NCBI GenBank assembly: GCA_024693135.1
Contig: JAILLN010000027.1
Coordinates: forward strand, 24,519-88,518
Length of the DNA: 64,000 nt
DNA from: Lachnospiraceae bacterium
GTDB lineage: Bacteria > Bacillota > Clostridia > Lachnospirales > Lachnospiraceae
Reading direction: 5' to 3'
The notes under the pieces were generated by a model. The model saw only the letters and a list, made by a program, of their open reading frames with translations. It was not told where the DNA came from and did not search any database. Position numbers and translations under genes: made by a program. Of this stretch, positions 16,215-26,825 are shown one piece after another; the stretch's first letter is position 1, and every line of letters begins with the position of its first letter.

Positions 16215-17954
16215 CTACATCTTTTCCGGCGCTTCGAAGCCAAGGACATGGATGGAATCCTCCAGGATCCCCTTGGTCAGAAGGAGCAGCGCGAGCCAGC
16301 CCTTCTTTTTCTCCTCATCCTCCTCGGAGAGGATCTTGACCTCATGGTAGAAATGATTGAAGGCATTGGATACCTCATAGATGAAGGCGCAGATCTTATG
16401 GGGAGCGCTTTCCTCAAAGGCATTTTCCATGACCCCGCCAAATCCCGCCAGGAGCATGGCCAGCTCTTTTTCCGATGCGCCCTCGGGGCAACGGATGGAA
16501 AGGGCATCCAGGCTTCCTCCGCTCTCCTCGTATTTGCGCAGGATGGATTTGATCCGCACGATGGTATAGAGGATATAAGGCCCGGTATTGCCTTCAAAGG
16601 AGGTGAATTTATCGACATCGAAAACATAATCCTTGGAAGCCTGATTGGAAAGGTCTCCGTATTTGATGGCGGCGAGAGCCACCTTCTTTGCGGCATCCTC
16701 CCTCTCTTCTTCCGTCATCTCATTCCCGTTTTCCTCCATCCGAAGAAGCATCCTTTCATAGACCTCCTCCAGCAGGCTCTCCAGGCGCATCACGCCGCCG
16801 GACCGGGTCTTGAAGGGCTTGCCGTCGCTTCCATTCATGGTGCCGAAGCCTAAGAAGGTCAGCTTCACCTCTTCCGGCACGATCCCTGTCTTTTTTGCAC
16901 AGCGGAATACCTGCTTGAAATGAAGCTCCTGCCGCTTATCTACCACGTAGATGACAAGATCCGGGCGGTAATCCTCCATCCTCTGTACCAGAGTGGCCAG
17001 ATCCGTGGTGGTATAAAGTGCGGCTCCGTCGGATTTTAGGAGCATGCAGGGAGGGATCTCCTTCGCATCCCCCTCCTCGGATACATCCACCACCAAGGCT
17101 CCCTTTGACTCATAGGCATAGCCCTCCTTTTTCATCCTCTCCACCATATCCGCGATATAGGGATCGGCATCGCTTTCTCCCTTCCAGATCTCAAAGCTCA
17201 CATTCAGCCGGTCATAATTCTGCTTCAGGTCTGCCACGGAGATCTTCATGATATGTCTCCAGATGGCCATATATTCTTCATTTCCATGCTGCAGCTCATA
17301 GGTGATGTCCATGGCCTCCTTCTTAAAGGCCTCGTCCTCCCCGGAGCGTTTGGAGGCCGCCGGATAGATCTCCTCCAGCTGCCGGATCGTAGGAAGCGCA
17401 GCCTCCTGCCCTCCGGCTTCCCTTGCCCTCCGCTTCATCTCGGCAATGATCAGGCCCATCTGCAGTCCCCAGTCTCCCATATGGATATCGCCCAGCACGG
17501 AATGGCCCATATAGGAGCCGATGCGCTTAATGCTCTCCCCGATGATGGCTGCCCTCAAATGTCCGATATGCAGGGGCTTAGCCACGTTAGGGCCGCCATA
17601 ATCCACGATGATGCTTTTCGGCTTTTCGGGCTGCGGCGCTGAGTATTTGGGGTCTTCTGCCATATCCCGTAAATATTCCGCCAGCTTCTCCCCACGGATG
17701 TTTAGATTCAGAAAGCCCGGCTTTACGGCCTCTGCCTTTTCAAACGTCGCAGAGCCTGCCAGCTTTTCGGACACCTTCTCAGCGATCTGGATCGGAGCAG
17801 AATGATACTCCTTCGCGGCCGCCATGGCGCCGTTGCATTGATACTCGCACAGATCCGGCCGGTTCGAAAGCGATACCTTCCCATATTTGGGATCATAGCC
17901 TGCCGCTTCAAAAGCCGACGCCACTTCTTCGGTCAATACATCCAATAATTTCAT
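16215..17954 (-). CDS. argS: Arginyl-tRNA synthetase
   Basis: Charges tRNA-Arg. The 579-residue class I synthetase has the N-terminal ArgS additional domain, the ATP-binding HIGH motif in KPLHIGHLRAAIIG around residue 115, and a C-terminal anticodon-binding domain of DALR type. The KMSKS-equivalent region reads KPFKTRSGGV, as in many ArgS proteins. The start at 17954 follows a GGAGG site about 12 bases upstream and yields the typical N-terminus; the ATG at 17993 would add a non-conserved basic extension. It follows queH by 43 bases on the same strand. Confidence 0.97.
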   Translation of the reverse strand: MKLLDVLTEEVASAFEAAGYDPKYGKVSLSNRPDLCEYQCNGAMAAAKEYHSAPIQIAEKVSEKLAGSATFEKAEAVKPGFLNLNIRGEKLAEYLRDMAEDPKYSAPQPEKPKSIIVDYGGPNVAKPLHIGHLRAAIIGESIKRIGSYMGHSVLGDIHMGDWGLQMGLIIAEMKRRAREAGGQEAALPTIRQLEEIYPAASKRSGEDEAFKKEAMDITYELQHGNEEYMAIWRHIMKISVADLKQNYDRLNVSFEIWKGESDADPYIADMVERMKKEGYAYESKGALVVDVSEEGDAKEIPPCMLLKSDGAALYTTTDLATLVQRMEDYRPDLVIYVVDKRQELHFKQVFRCAKKTGIVPEEVKLTFLGFGTMNGSDGKPFKTRSGGVMRLESLLEEVYERMLLRMEENGNEMTEEEREDAAKKVALAAIKYGDLSNQASKDYVFDVDKFTSFEGNTGPYILYTIVRIKSILRKYEESGGSLDALSIRCPEGASEKELAMLLAGFGGVMENAFEESAPHKICAFIYEVSNAFNHFYHEVKILSEEDEEKKKGWLALLLLTKGILEDSIHVLGFEAPEKM

Positions 17955-17997
17955 TTCGATCGGTTTCCTCCTCTGATCACGATATACTCTCACCGGC

Positions 17998-18621
17998 TCA
18001 GGTCATGCCGGCCTGCCTTTGGGAATAAATGCACCCGCAGTAATTCTGCCGGTATAGGCCATATTCTCTGGAAAGCTCAATAGAGCGCAGATAGCCTCCC
18101 CTTTTCTTAAAATCCGAAGGCAGGAAGGGCACGCCGCTTTCCTTTGCAAGCTCCTCCCCGATCTCATTGATCTTTTCCGCGTTTTTGTGAGGACTGATGC
18201 TTAAGGTGGTGGTAAAAAGATCCGCTCCCTCCTCCCGTGCTTCCTTCGCCGCCTCCCTCATGCGGAGCCTATAGCAGCGGAAGCATCGTTCTCCTCCCTC
18301 CGGCAGCTCCTGAAGTCCTTCGGCCATTGCATAAAAGGGAGACGGATCATAATCCCGGGAGATGACCTTCACCGGGAATCCTGCCTCCTTCACCAGTCTT
18401 TCCAATTCCGCCCTTCGCTTTTCGTACTCCTCCGCCGTATCCATGTTGGGATTATAAAAAAGCAGGGTCAGGTCAAAATACCGGGAAAGATATTCCATGC
18501 AATAGGAAGAGCACGGAGCGCAGCAGGCATGCAGCACCACCTTCGGCCGTATCCCCTGCTCCTCATTCCTGCGGATGATCCGGTCCAGCTCCTTTTGATA
18601 ATTCCGGCCTCCCTGTTTCAT
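17998..18621 (-). CDS. queH: Epoxyqueuosine reductase QueH
   Basis: Last step of queuosine tRNA modification: reduces epoxyqueuosine to queuosine, as a QueG substitute. The 207-residue protein has the QueH/DUF208 cysteines: HACCAPCSSYC near residue 32, ERCFRC around residue 112, and NYCGC near the C-terminus. These are thought to ligate an Fe-S cluster and a nearby metal. The ATG overlaps the carB stop by four bases (ATGA), so translation is coupled to carB. No other queuosine gene is in the window. Confidence 0.92.
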   Translation of the reverse strand: MKQGGRNYQKELDRIIRRNEEQGIRPKVVLHACCAPCSSYCMEYLSRYFDLTLLFYNPNMDTAEEYEKRRAELERLVKEAGFPVKVISRDYDPSPFYAMAEGLQELPEGGERCFRCYRLRMREAAKEAREEGADLFTTTLSISPHKNAEKINEIGEELAKESGVPFLPSDFKKRGGYLRSIELSREYGLYRQNYCGCIYSQRQAGMT

Positions 18622-21600
18622 TCCTTCCCTACCCGGGCTATATCATAAAGCTCGAGGGAACCGTCCGGATTCTCGTGTTCCATGGTATCCAGCAGGGCAT
18701 TGACGGTATCCAGCGCCGTCAGGCAGTATACCCCGGTCTCGATGGATATCCTCCGGATCAGGAAGCCGTCCCGGTTTTTCTGGAAGCCCTGGGTCGGGGT
18801 ATCCACCACCAGGTCGATCTTATGACCCAGGATCAGATCCAGCACGTTCGGGGATTCCTGATGGATCTTATTGACCTTCAGGGCATTCACCCCGTTTTCC
18901 TGCAGGACCTTTGCGGTGCTCCTGGTGGCATAGATCCGGTATCCCAGCGCCTCAAAGCGCTTTCCGATCCCGATGATCTCCGCCTTGTCCGAATCCTTCA
19001 CCGTCAGGATGACCTGCCGGTATTTCGGAAGACGGAATCCGGCACCGGCAAAGGCTTTATACAGGGCTTCATTATAGTCCCTGGAAATCCCCAGGCACTC
19101 CCCGGTAGACTTCATCTCAGGCCCTAAGCTGGTCTCCGCCCCATAGATCTTTTCAAAGGAAAATACCGGCATTTTGATGGCATAATATTCTGCTGGCTTT
19201 GCAAGCCCCGGCTCATATCCCATCCCCCGGATGCTCTCCCCCATGATGGCACGGGCAGCAAGCTCCACGATGGGAATGCCGGTCACCTTGCTGATATAGG
19301 GCACGGTCCGGGAGGAGCGCGGATTTACCTCGATACAGTAGACCTCCTCATCCATGGCAATGTACTGGATGTTGATCATCCCCTTTACCTTTAGGGCCAT
19401 GGCAAGCCTCTTCGTATAATCCGTGACAAGCTCCTTCACCCTCTCCGAGATGGTCCGGGCGGGATAGACGGAGATGCTGTCGCCGGAATGGATCCCGGCT
19501 CTTTCGATATGCTCCATGATCCCGGGGATCAGGATATCCTTCCCGTCCGAGACCGCATCCACCTCCAGCTCCTTCCCCATCATATATTTATCCACCAGGA
19601 TGGGATGATCCTGCGCTACCCGGTTGATGATGCCGATGAATTCCCGAAGCTCCCCGTCATGGAATGCGATCCGCATCCCCTGGCCGCCCAGCACATAGGA
19701 GGGCCTCACCAGCACCGGATAGCCCAGGTCCTTCGCGGCCTTTATGGCTTCTTCCTCGGTAAAGACCGTATGTCCCGCGGGACGCCGGATGCCTGTCTCG
19801 GAGAGCACCTCATCAAAGAGCTCCCTGTCCTCTGCTTTATCCACGTTTTCCGCAGAGGTTCCAAGGATCGGTACCCCCATCCGCATCAGGGCCTCCGTCA
19901 GCTTGATCGCCGTCTGTCCCCCAAACTGCACCACGGCTCCGTCCGGCTTCTCGATCCGCACGATGTTTTCCACATCCTCTTCCGTCAGCGGCTCGAAGTA
20001 CAGCTTATCCGCAATGTCGAAATCCGTAGACACCGTCTCCGGATTGTTATTCACAATGACCGTCTCATAGCCCGCCTTTTCAAAGGCCCAGGCTGCATGG
20101 ACGGAGCAGTAGTCAAACTCGATGCCCTGGCCGATGCGGATGGGGCCGGAGCCCAGCACCAGCACCTTTTTCTCCTTCCCCGTCCCGGGAAGCTCTCCGC
20201 TTTCATCCTCACCGCCATATACGGAATAAAAATAGGGCGTGACGGCCTTAAACTCTGCCGCGCAGGTATCCACCATCTTAAAGGAAGCGAAGATCCCTTC
20301 CGCAGAGCGCATCCTCCGGATCTCCTCTTTCTCCTTTCCGGAAAGCTCCGCTATGGTCTCATCGGGAAATTCCATCCGTTTCGCTTCCCGCAGAAGCTCC
20401 GGAGTAAGCTCCTCATTTCGAAGCCTCTGCTCCATCTCCACCAGGACGGCGATCTTATCGATGAACCAGCGGTCGATCTGCGTCATGTCATGGATGGTCT
20501 CACGCTCGATCCCCTTGCGGATGGCTTCTGCGATGACATAGATCCTCTGGTCATCTACCACGTCCAGCCTCCGGATCAGCTCCCTCCGGGTAAGATGGGA
20601 GAAATCATTGACCGCAAGAGACTGCACATGCTGCTCTAAGGAGCGGATCGCCTTCATCAAGGCTCCCTCAAAGCATCCGCAGATGCTCATCACCTCTCCC
20701 GTAGCCTTCATCTGGGTGGTCAGGGTGCGCTTTGCCGTAATGAATTTATCAAAGGGAAGCCGGGGAAGCTTCACCACACAGTAATCCAGAGCCGGCTCGA
20801 AGCTGGCATAGGTCTCCCCCGTCACGGCATTTTTGATCTCATCCAGGTTATAGCCCAGGGCGATCTTGGCCGCCACCTTGGCTATGGGATAGCCGGTGGC
20901 CTTCGAGGCCAGGGCTGAGGAGCGGGACACCCTGGGGTTTACCTCGATCACGCAGTATTCCAGGGATTCCGGATGAAGCGCAAACTGGACATTGCAGCCC
21001 CCGGTGATCTTCAGCTCATCAATGATATTCAAGGCCGCACTGCGGAGCATCTGATATTCCTTATCCCCCAGGGTCTGGCTCGGAGCCACCACGATGGAGT
21101 CTCCCGTATGCACCCCCACGGGATCGATATTTTCCATGTTGCAGACCGTGATCACATTGCCTGCCCCATCCCGCATGACCTCGTATTCGATCTCCTTCCA
21201 CCCGGCAATGGAGCGCTCCACCAATACCTGCCCCACCCGGCTGAGCCTCAGCCCGTTTGCCAGGATCTCCCTCAGCTCTCCCTCATTGGCTGCGATGCCT
21301 CCTCCTGAACCTCCCAGGGTATAAGCCGGACGCAGCACCACGGGATATCCGATCTGCTTTGCAAAGGCGATCCCGTCCTCCAGATTCTCCACGATCATGG
21401 AGGGTGCACAAGGCTCGGCGATCTTTTCCATGGTTTTCTTAAACTCCAGCCGGTCCTCTGCCTTCCGGATGGTTTCTGCCGTGGTCCCGATAAGCTTTAC
21501 GCCCTTTTCCTCAAGGAAGCCGGATTCGGCAAGCTCCATCCCCAGGTTCAGTCCGGCCTGGCCACCCAGGGTAGGCAGGATGCTGTCCGGCTTTTCCTTT

Positions 21601-21836
21601 TCGATCAGGCTCTTTAATACCGGCACGGTAAGCGGCTCGATATAAACCTTGTCTGCAATATCCCCGTCGGTCATGATGGTGGCCGGGTTGGAATTGATCA
21701 GCACCACCTCCACCCCTTCTTCCCTTAAGGACCGGCAGGCCTGGGTGCCGGCATAGTCAAACTCCGCCGCCTGGCCGATCACGATGGGGCCGGAGCCGAT
21801 GACCAGCACCTTTTTGATTTCCTTATTTCTTGGCAT
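18618..21836 (-). CDS. carB: Carbamoyl phosphate synthase large chain
   Basis: Makes carbamoyl phosphate from bicarbonate, ammonia and two ATP for pyrimidine and arginine synthesis. The 1072-residue protein shows the two homologous ATP-grasp halves, with GSGPIVIGQAAEFDYAG opening the first and GSGPIRIGQGIEFDYC opening the second. A C-terminal MGS-like allosteric domain begins around residue 935. Length is normal. The small chain lies 6 bases upstream, so carA-carB form an operon that continues into queH. Confidence 0.98.
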   Translation of the reverse strand: MPRNKEIKKVLVIGSGPIVIGQAAEFDYAGTQACRSLREEGVEVVLINSNPATIMTDGDIADKVYIEPLTVPVLKSLIEKEKPDSILPTLGGQAGLNLGMELAESGFLEEKGVKLIGTTAETIRKAEDRLEFKKTMEKIAEPCAPSMIVENLEDGIAFAKQIGYPVVLRPAYTLGGSGGGIAANEGELREILANGLRLSRVGQVLVERSIAGWKEIEYEVMRDGAGNVITVCNMENIDPVGVHTGDSIVVAPSQTLGDKEYQMLRSAALNIIDELKITGGCNVQFALHPESLEYCVIEVNPRVSRSSALASKATGYPIAKVAAKIALGYNLDEIKNAVTGETYASFEPALDYCVVKLPRLPFDKFITAKRTLTTQMKATGEVMSICGCFEGALMKAIRSLEQHVQSLAVNDFSHLTRRELIRRLDVVDDQRIYVIAEAIRKGIERETIHDMTQIDRWFIDKIAVLVEMEQRLRNEELTPELLREAKRMEFPDETIAELSGKEKEEIRRMRSAEGIFASFKMVDTCAAEFKAVTPYFYSVYGGEDESGELPGTGKEKKVLVLGSGPIRIGQGIEFDYCSVHAAWAFEKAGYETVIVNNNPETVSTDFDIADKLYFEPLTEEDVENIVRIEKPDGAVVQFGGQTAIKLTEALMRMGVPILGTSAENVDKAEDRELFDEVLSETGIRRPAGHTVFTEEEAIKAAKDLGYPVLVRPSYVLGGQGMRIAFHDGELREFIGIINRVAQDHPILVDKYMMGKELEVDAVSDGKDILIPGIMEHIERAGIHSGDSISVYPARTISERVKELVTDYTKRLAMALKVKGMINIQYIAMDEEVYCIEVNPRSSRTVPYISKVTGIPIVELAARAIMGESIRGMGYEPGLAKPAEYYAIKMPVFSFEKIYGAETSLGPEMKSTGECLGISRDYNEALYKAFAGAGFRLPKYRQVILTVKDSDKAEIIGIGKRFEALGYRIYATRSTAKVLQENGVNALKVNKIHQESPNVLDLILGHKIDLVVDTPTQGFQKNRDGFLIRRISIETGVYCLTALDTVNALLDTMEHENPDGSLELYDIARVGKE

Positions 21837-21842
21837 AATGGA

Positions 21843-22934
21843 TCATCCCTTCATAGCCTTGATGAAACGGTCGAATAAAAATGAGGTATCCTGCGGCCCG
21901 GGGCTTGCCTCCGGATGAAACTGCACCGTAAAAATCTTCTTTCCCTGATAGGACAGGCCCTCATTCGTCCCGTCATTGACATTGGTAAAGGCGGCGGATG
22001 CCACCGACTCCGGAAGGGAGGCTTCATCCACCACATATCCATGATTCTGTGAGGTGATATAAACCCTGCCGCTTTCCCGGTCCTTCACCGGATGGTTTCC
22101 TCCCCGGTGCCCGTATTTCAGCCGGTGGGTATCTCCTCCATGAGCCAGGGCCATGAGCTGGTGCCCCAGGCAGATGGCAAAGATGGGGATCCCTGCACGG
22201 CTTAGCTTTGCGATCTCCCCGATGATCTCCCCGCATTCCTTCGGATCCCCCGGCCCGTTGGAGATCATGATCCCGTCGGGATCCTCCTTCAGGATCTCCT
22301 CCGCCTTCGTCCAGGCAGGATATACCTTCACGGAAAGACCTCTCCCGGCCAGGCTCAGGGCAATGTCCTTCTTCATCCCCACATCCAGCAGGGCCACCTT
22401 CAGCCCTTCCCCCTCCCGGCTTTGGATCTGATCCGTCTTTACGTCATAGCTTTCCCGGCAGCTGACCTTCTGTACCACATCCCCGGTGCGGTATGCCTCA
22501 AGATCTGAGCGGATCTCCTCATACGAAAGGCCGCTCCGGGTCGTGATCATCCCGTTCATGGTGCCCTTCTCCCGCAAGACCTTGGTCAGGGCCCGGGTAT
22601 CGATCCCTGCGATCCCCGGGATCTCATATTGCTCCAGATAATCCTGCAGGGTAATATCCGACCGGAAATTGCTGGCCATCCTGGAGCATTCCCGGACGAT
22701 CAGGGCGTCCGGCCAGGGCCTTGAAGACTGCAGGTCCTCACGGCAGATGCCGTAATTTCCGATCAGAGGATAGGTCAGGCATACCGCCTGCCCCGCATAG
22801 GACGGATCCGTCAGGATCTCCGGATACCCTGTCATGGAGGTATTAAATACGATCTCACTAATGACGTCCTTTTTTGCTCCGATGGATTCTCCCGCAAAAC
22901 GGGTTCCATCCTCCAAAATCAAATATGCCTTCAT
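21843..22934 (-). CDS. carA: Carbamoyl phosphate synthase small chain
   Basis: Glutaminase subunit that feeds ammonia to CarB. The 363-residue protein has the CarA-specific N-terminal domain and a class I glutamine amidotransferase domain with the nucleophile in FAICLGHQLMALA and the His-Glu pair in VQFHPEASPGP. It is followed immediately by carB and preceded by purL after 57 bases, which suggests a nucleotide-synthesis gene cluster. The ribosome binding site before the ATG is poor. Confidence 0.97.
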   Translation of the reverse strand: MKAYLILEDGTRFAGESIGAKKDVISEIVFNTSMTGYPEILTDPSYAGQAVCLTYPLIGNYGICREDLQSSRPWPDALIVRECSRMASNFRSDITLQDYLEQYEIPGIAGIDTRALTKVLREKGTMNGMITTRSGLSYEEIRSDLEAYRTGDVVQKVSCRESYDVKTDQIQSREGEGLKVALLDVGMKKDIALSLAGRGLSVKVYPAWTKAEEILKEDPDGIMISNGPGDPKECGEIIGEIAKLSRAGIPIFAICLGHQLMALAHGGDTHRLKYGHRGGNHPVKDRESGRVYITSQNHGYVVDEASLPESVASAAFTNVNDGTNEGLSYQGKKIFTVQFHPEASPGPQDTSFLFDRFIKAMKG

Positions 22935-22991
22935 GGTTAATCCAAATCCCTCTTTTCGACCTTCTCCCTCTGTTTTCTTAATGATCTTTCC

Positions 22992-25900
22992 TCATTGGAA
23001 ATAAGCTGTTCCGGATTCAAAGATCTTCATGTCCTGGTTCCCATAGATATTGATGGCAACCGAGCCTCCCCTCCGCTCTGCATGCGCCATCTTCCCGTAA
23101 ACCCTTCCATCCGGGGAAAGGATCCCCTCCACCGCCTGATAGGAACCGTTCAGATTCCAGGCCGGATCCATCCATACCTCCCCATCCGGAGTGCAGTACT
23201 GGGTGGCGATCTGCCCGTTTTTCATCAGGTCCCCGATCCATTTTTCACTTGCCACAAACCTCCCCTCTCCGTGAGAGGCCGGATTCACATATACCTCCCC
23301 GGCCTTCGCTTTCAAAAGCCAGGGCGAGCGGCTGGATACCACCTTTGTATAAACCATCCTTGAGATATGCCTGCCCACGGTATTGAAGGTCAGGGTAGGG
23401 GAATCCTCCCGCTGGGCATCGATGATCTCCCCATAGGGAACCAGTCCCAGCTTGATCAAGGCCTGGAAGCCGTTGCATATCCCCAGGACCAGGCCGTCCC
23501 TTTGATTCAGGAGATCCATGACGGCTTCCTTCAGCTTCGCGTTTCGGAAAGCTGTGGCAAAAAACTTCGCCGAGCCATCCGGCTCGTCTCCCGCAGAGAA
23601 GCCTCCCGGAAACATGATGATCTGCGCATCTTTGATCTCCCGCACATATTCATCCACGGAATCCCGGATGTCCCCTGCGGAAAGATTGCGGAATACCCGG
23701 ACGGAAACCTCCGCACCGGCCCGCTCAAAGGCGGCCTGGGAATCATACTCGCAGTTTGTCCCCGGGAAGACCGGAATGAAGACCTTGGGTTTTGCCTTCC
23801 GGTGGTTTGCGATATGAACCTCCGGTTGTCCTTTGACGATCCGGGACAGGGCCTTTTTCTTTTCTCCCTCCATTACGGCTTCGGAAGGGAAGATCCCCTC
23901 CAGGGTGCCATTGTAAGACGCCTCGGCCTTTTCAAGGCTCAGCCGCTCCCCGGCATAGGTTATGGAATAATCCTGCACCACTTCTCCGATCACCAGATAC
24001 GGCACGCCGATCCGGTCCAGCTTCTCCGGCACGGCCTCTGCGATGATATTGCCTGTTTCCGACATAAAGAGCTGCTCCGGAAGAAGGGAATCCACCAGGA
24101 CTGCCCCCAGACGGTTTCCAAATGCCATCTTGGACAGGGCCGGTGCTATGCCCTTTTCATCCAGGGCGTAAGCCGATACCACCGCTCCGTTTAAGACAGC
24201 CTTGTGGATCCCGTCATAGAGCGCAAGCACCTTTTCGTATACCGGCAGGTCATACTCATCCGTGGGGATCGTAAATTTGACCAGCTTATTTCCGCTCTTT
24301 TTCAGCTCCGGGGAGATCACCTCCTTATCCTTGGCGATATCCACAGCAAAGCTTACCAGGGTGGGAGGCACATCCAGCTCCTCGAAGGTACCGGACATGG
24401 AATCCTTGCCGCCGATGGAGGGCAGGCCGTATTCCATCTGTGCCGTAAACGCACCCAGAAGCGCGGTAAACGGCTCGCTCCAACGGGAAGCCTCCTCCGT
24501 CATCCGTTTGAAATATTCCTGGAAGGTAAACCGGATCTTCTGGCAGTCCCCTCCCGCGGCCACGATCTTTGCCATGGAATCCGTGACGGCAAATACCGCC
24601 CCGTGATAAGGACTCCACTGGGAGATGAAGGGATCAAAGCCATAGGCCATAAGCGAGACCGTATCCGTGGCGCATCCTGCCACAGGGATCTTCGCTGCCA
24701 TAGCCTGGATCGGGGAAGCCTGATAGGTTCCTCCATAGGGCATCAATACCGTTCCGGCGCCGATGGAGGAATCAAACATCTCCACCAGCCCTCTCTGGGA
24801 GCACTCATTCAGATCCGCCATGGTCTTAAGCCACTCCCCCTTCCAGTCCGGTACCCGCATCTCCTCCCGGAAGTATGCATTTTTCAGGCTGGGAAGCAAT
24901 ACCTTCACATCCGTTTCCTGATGGGCTCCGTTTGTATCCAGGAAGGAACGGGCCAGGTCGACGATGACCTTCCCCCTCCATTTCATCTTAAGCCTTGCCT
25001 CTTCTGTCACTACGGCGACCCGGGTAGCCTCCAGGTTCTCCTCTGCGGCATATTTCAGGAAGCGGCCCTCGTCCTTCGCGGCTACCACCACCGCCATCCG
25101 CTCCTGAGACTCCGAGATCGCCAGCTCCGTACCGTCCAATCCTGCGTATTTTTTGGGAACGAGATCCAGATCCACGGAAAGCCCCGGCGCCAGCTCGCCG
25201 ATAGCCACCGATACGCCGCCCGCGCCAAAATCATTGCATACCTTGATCAGAAGGCTTACTTCCTTCCTGCGGAAAAGCCTCTGCAGCTTCCTTTCCGTGG
25301 GAGCATTCCCCTTCTGGACCTCTGCCCCGCAGGTATCGATGGAAGAGGTCGTATGGACCTTGGAGGCTCCGGTGGCGCCGCCGATCCCATCCCTTCCGGT
25401 CCGTCCCCCCAGCAGGATGACCACGTCTCCCGGCTCAGCGTCCTTCCGGATCACATTCTTTCTGGGGGCCGCGGCGATCACCGCGCCGATCTCCATCCGT
25501 TTTGCCGCATATCCCGGATGATAGATCTCATGCACAAGCCCGGTGGCAAGCCCGATCTGGTTTCCATAGGAGGAATATCCCTTGGCCGCCCCCTTCACCA
25601 GCTTCTTCTGGGGAAGCTTCCCTTTCAGGGTTTTCTTTACGGAAACCGTAGGATCCGCAGCCCCGGTGACCCGCATTGCCTGATATACATAGGATCTGCC
25701 GGAAAGCGGATCCCTGATGGCGCCGCCCAGGCAGGTGGCCGCCCCTCCGAAGGGCTCGATCTCCGTAGGATGGTTATGGGTCTCGTTCTTAAACATCACG
25801 AGCCATTCTTCCTTTTTCTTTTTCCCGTCCTTACCGGTCAAGGTCACGGGCACGATGATGGAGCAGGCATTGATCTCATGGCTTTCCTCCAGATCCTTCA

Positions 25901-26813
25901 GCTTTCCCTCTTTCTTCAGCTGCTTCATGGCCAGGGTCGCCAGATCCATGAGGCAGATGTCCTTATCCCCTCCCTTTTCCCGGCACCGGCTGCCATACAG
26001 CTCTTCCCTGGTTTTCAGATACTGCCGGTAGGAATCCTCGATGGGCTTGCGGAAATACTCCAGATCCTCCGTCCCGCCATCCGGATCTGAGGCGGTAAAG
26101 CTTACCTTCTTCAGCTCGGTGGAAAAGGTGGTATGACGACAGTGATCCGACCAATAGGTATCGAGGACCCGAAGCTCCGTCATGGAGGGATCCCGTTTTT
26201 CTTCTTTTTTGAAATAATCCCGGATATAGAGGAAATCCCGGAAGGTCATGGCATAGCCCGACCGGTCATAGGCGGCTTTAAGCTCCTCATCCTTTTTCCG
26301 GATGAAATCCTTAAAGGTCCCTACATCCTCCGGCTCCTCATAGGTCTCCGTAAGGGTCTTGGGCTTATCGCCGGTGCAGAGCCGGGAATCCACCGGATTG
26401 ACCAGATATTTTCTGATCTGCTCCAGCTCCGCCTCCGAAAGCGCTCCTTCCGCGCAATAGGTCTGTGCCGTGCGGATCACGGGCTCCGCTTCCTCATCCA
26501 AAAAGCGGATGCACTGTTCCGCCGAATCTGCCCTCTGGTCATACTGCCCGGGCAGGTATTCCACGGAAAAGACCCCGGCTCCCCCGCTTCCGGGAAAATC
26601 CTCCTCATAGAGCAGGTCTACCGGCGGCTCCGAAAAAACGGATGTGCAGGCTTTTGCATACACATCCTCCTTCAGGTTTTCCATATCATACCGGATCAGG
26701 CAGCGAAATCCGGTGAGATTTTTGATGCCGAGGAAATGAACGATCTCATCCCTGAGCTCCCTTGCCTTAACGGCATATTCCGGCTTTTTTTCCACATAGA
26801 TTCTTCTGACCAT
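22992..26813 (-). CDS. purL: Phosphoribosylformylglycinamidine synthase, single-chain
   Basis: Fourth step of purine synthesis: converts FGAR to FGAM using glutamine and ATP. The 1273-residue protein is the long single-chain form, with an N-terminal PurS-like region, AIRS-type synthetase halves (LMDLATLAMKQ region; KNETHNHPTEIEPFGGAATC near 340), and a C-terminal class I glutaminase with the nucleophile in VLGICNGFQALIKLG. Many Gram-positives instead split this into PurS, PurQ and PurL, so the fused form is worth noting, though it is known in Lachnospiraceae. GGGGGAG precedes the ATG. No purine riboswitch was seen. Confidence 0.97.
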   Translation of the reverse strand: MVRRIYVEKKPEYAVKARELRDEIVHFLGIKNLTGFRCLIRYDMENLKEDVYAKACTSVFSEPPVDLLYEEDFPGSGGAGVFSVEYLPGQYDQRADSAEQCIRFLDEEAEPVIRTAQTYCAEGALSEAELEQIRKYLVNPVDSRLCTGDKPKTLTETYEEPEDVGTFKDFIRKKDEELKAAYDRSGYAMTFRDFLYIRDYFKKEEKRDPSMTELRVLDTYWSDHCRHTTFSTELKKVSFTASDPDGGTEDLEYFRKPIEDSYRQYLKTREELYGSRCREKGGDKDICLMDLATLAMKQLKKEGKLKDLEESHEINACSIIVPVTLTGKDGKKKKEEWLVMFKNETHNHPTEIEPFGGAATCLGGAIRDPLSGRSYVYQAMRVTGAADPTVSVKKTLKGKLPQKKLVKGAAKGYSSYGNQIGLATGLVHEIYHPGYAAKRMEIGAVIAAAPRKNVIRKDAEPGDVVILLGGRTGRDGIGGATGASKVHTTSSIDTCGAEVQKGNAPTERKLQRLFRRKEVSLLIKVCNDFGAGGVSVAIGELAPGLSVDLDLVPKKYAGLDGTELAISESQERMAVVVAAKDEGRFLKYAAEENLEATRVAVVTEEARLKMKWRGKVIVDLARSFLDTNGAHQETDVKVLLPSLKNAYFREEMRVPDWKGEWLKTMADLNECSQRGLVEMFDSSIGAGTVLMPYGGTYQASPIQAMAAKIPVAGCATDTVSLMAYGFDPFISQWSPYHGAVFAVTDSMAKIVAAGGDCQKIRFTFQEYFKRMTEEASRWSEPFTALLGAFTAQMEYGLPSIGGKDSMSGTFEELDVPPTLVSFAVDIAKDKEVISPELKKSGNKLVKFTIPTDEYDLPVYEKVLALYDGIHKAVLNGAVVSAYALDEKGIAPALSKMAFGNRLGAVLVDSLLPEQLFMSETGNIIAEAVPEKLDRIGVPYLVIGEVVQDYSITYAGERLSLEKAEASYNGTLEGIFPSEAVMEGEKKKALSRIVKGQPEVHIANHRKAKPKVFIPVFPGTNCEYDSQAAFERAGAEVSVRVFRNLSAGDIRDSVDEYVREIKDAQIIMFPGGFSAGDEPDGSAKFFATAFRNAKLKEAVMDLLNQRDGLVLGICNGFQALIKLGLVPYGEIIDAQREDSPTLTFNTVGRHISRMVYTKVVSSRSPWLLKAKAGEVYVNPASHGEGRFVASEKWIGDLMKNGQIATQYCTPDGEVWMDPAWNLNGSYQAVEGILSPDGRVYGKMAHAERRGGSVAINIYGNQDMKIFESGTAYFQ

Positions 26814-26825
26814 TTTCTGCTCCCC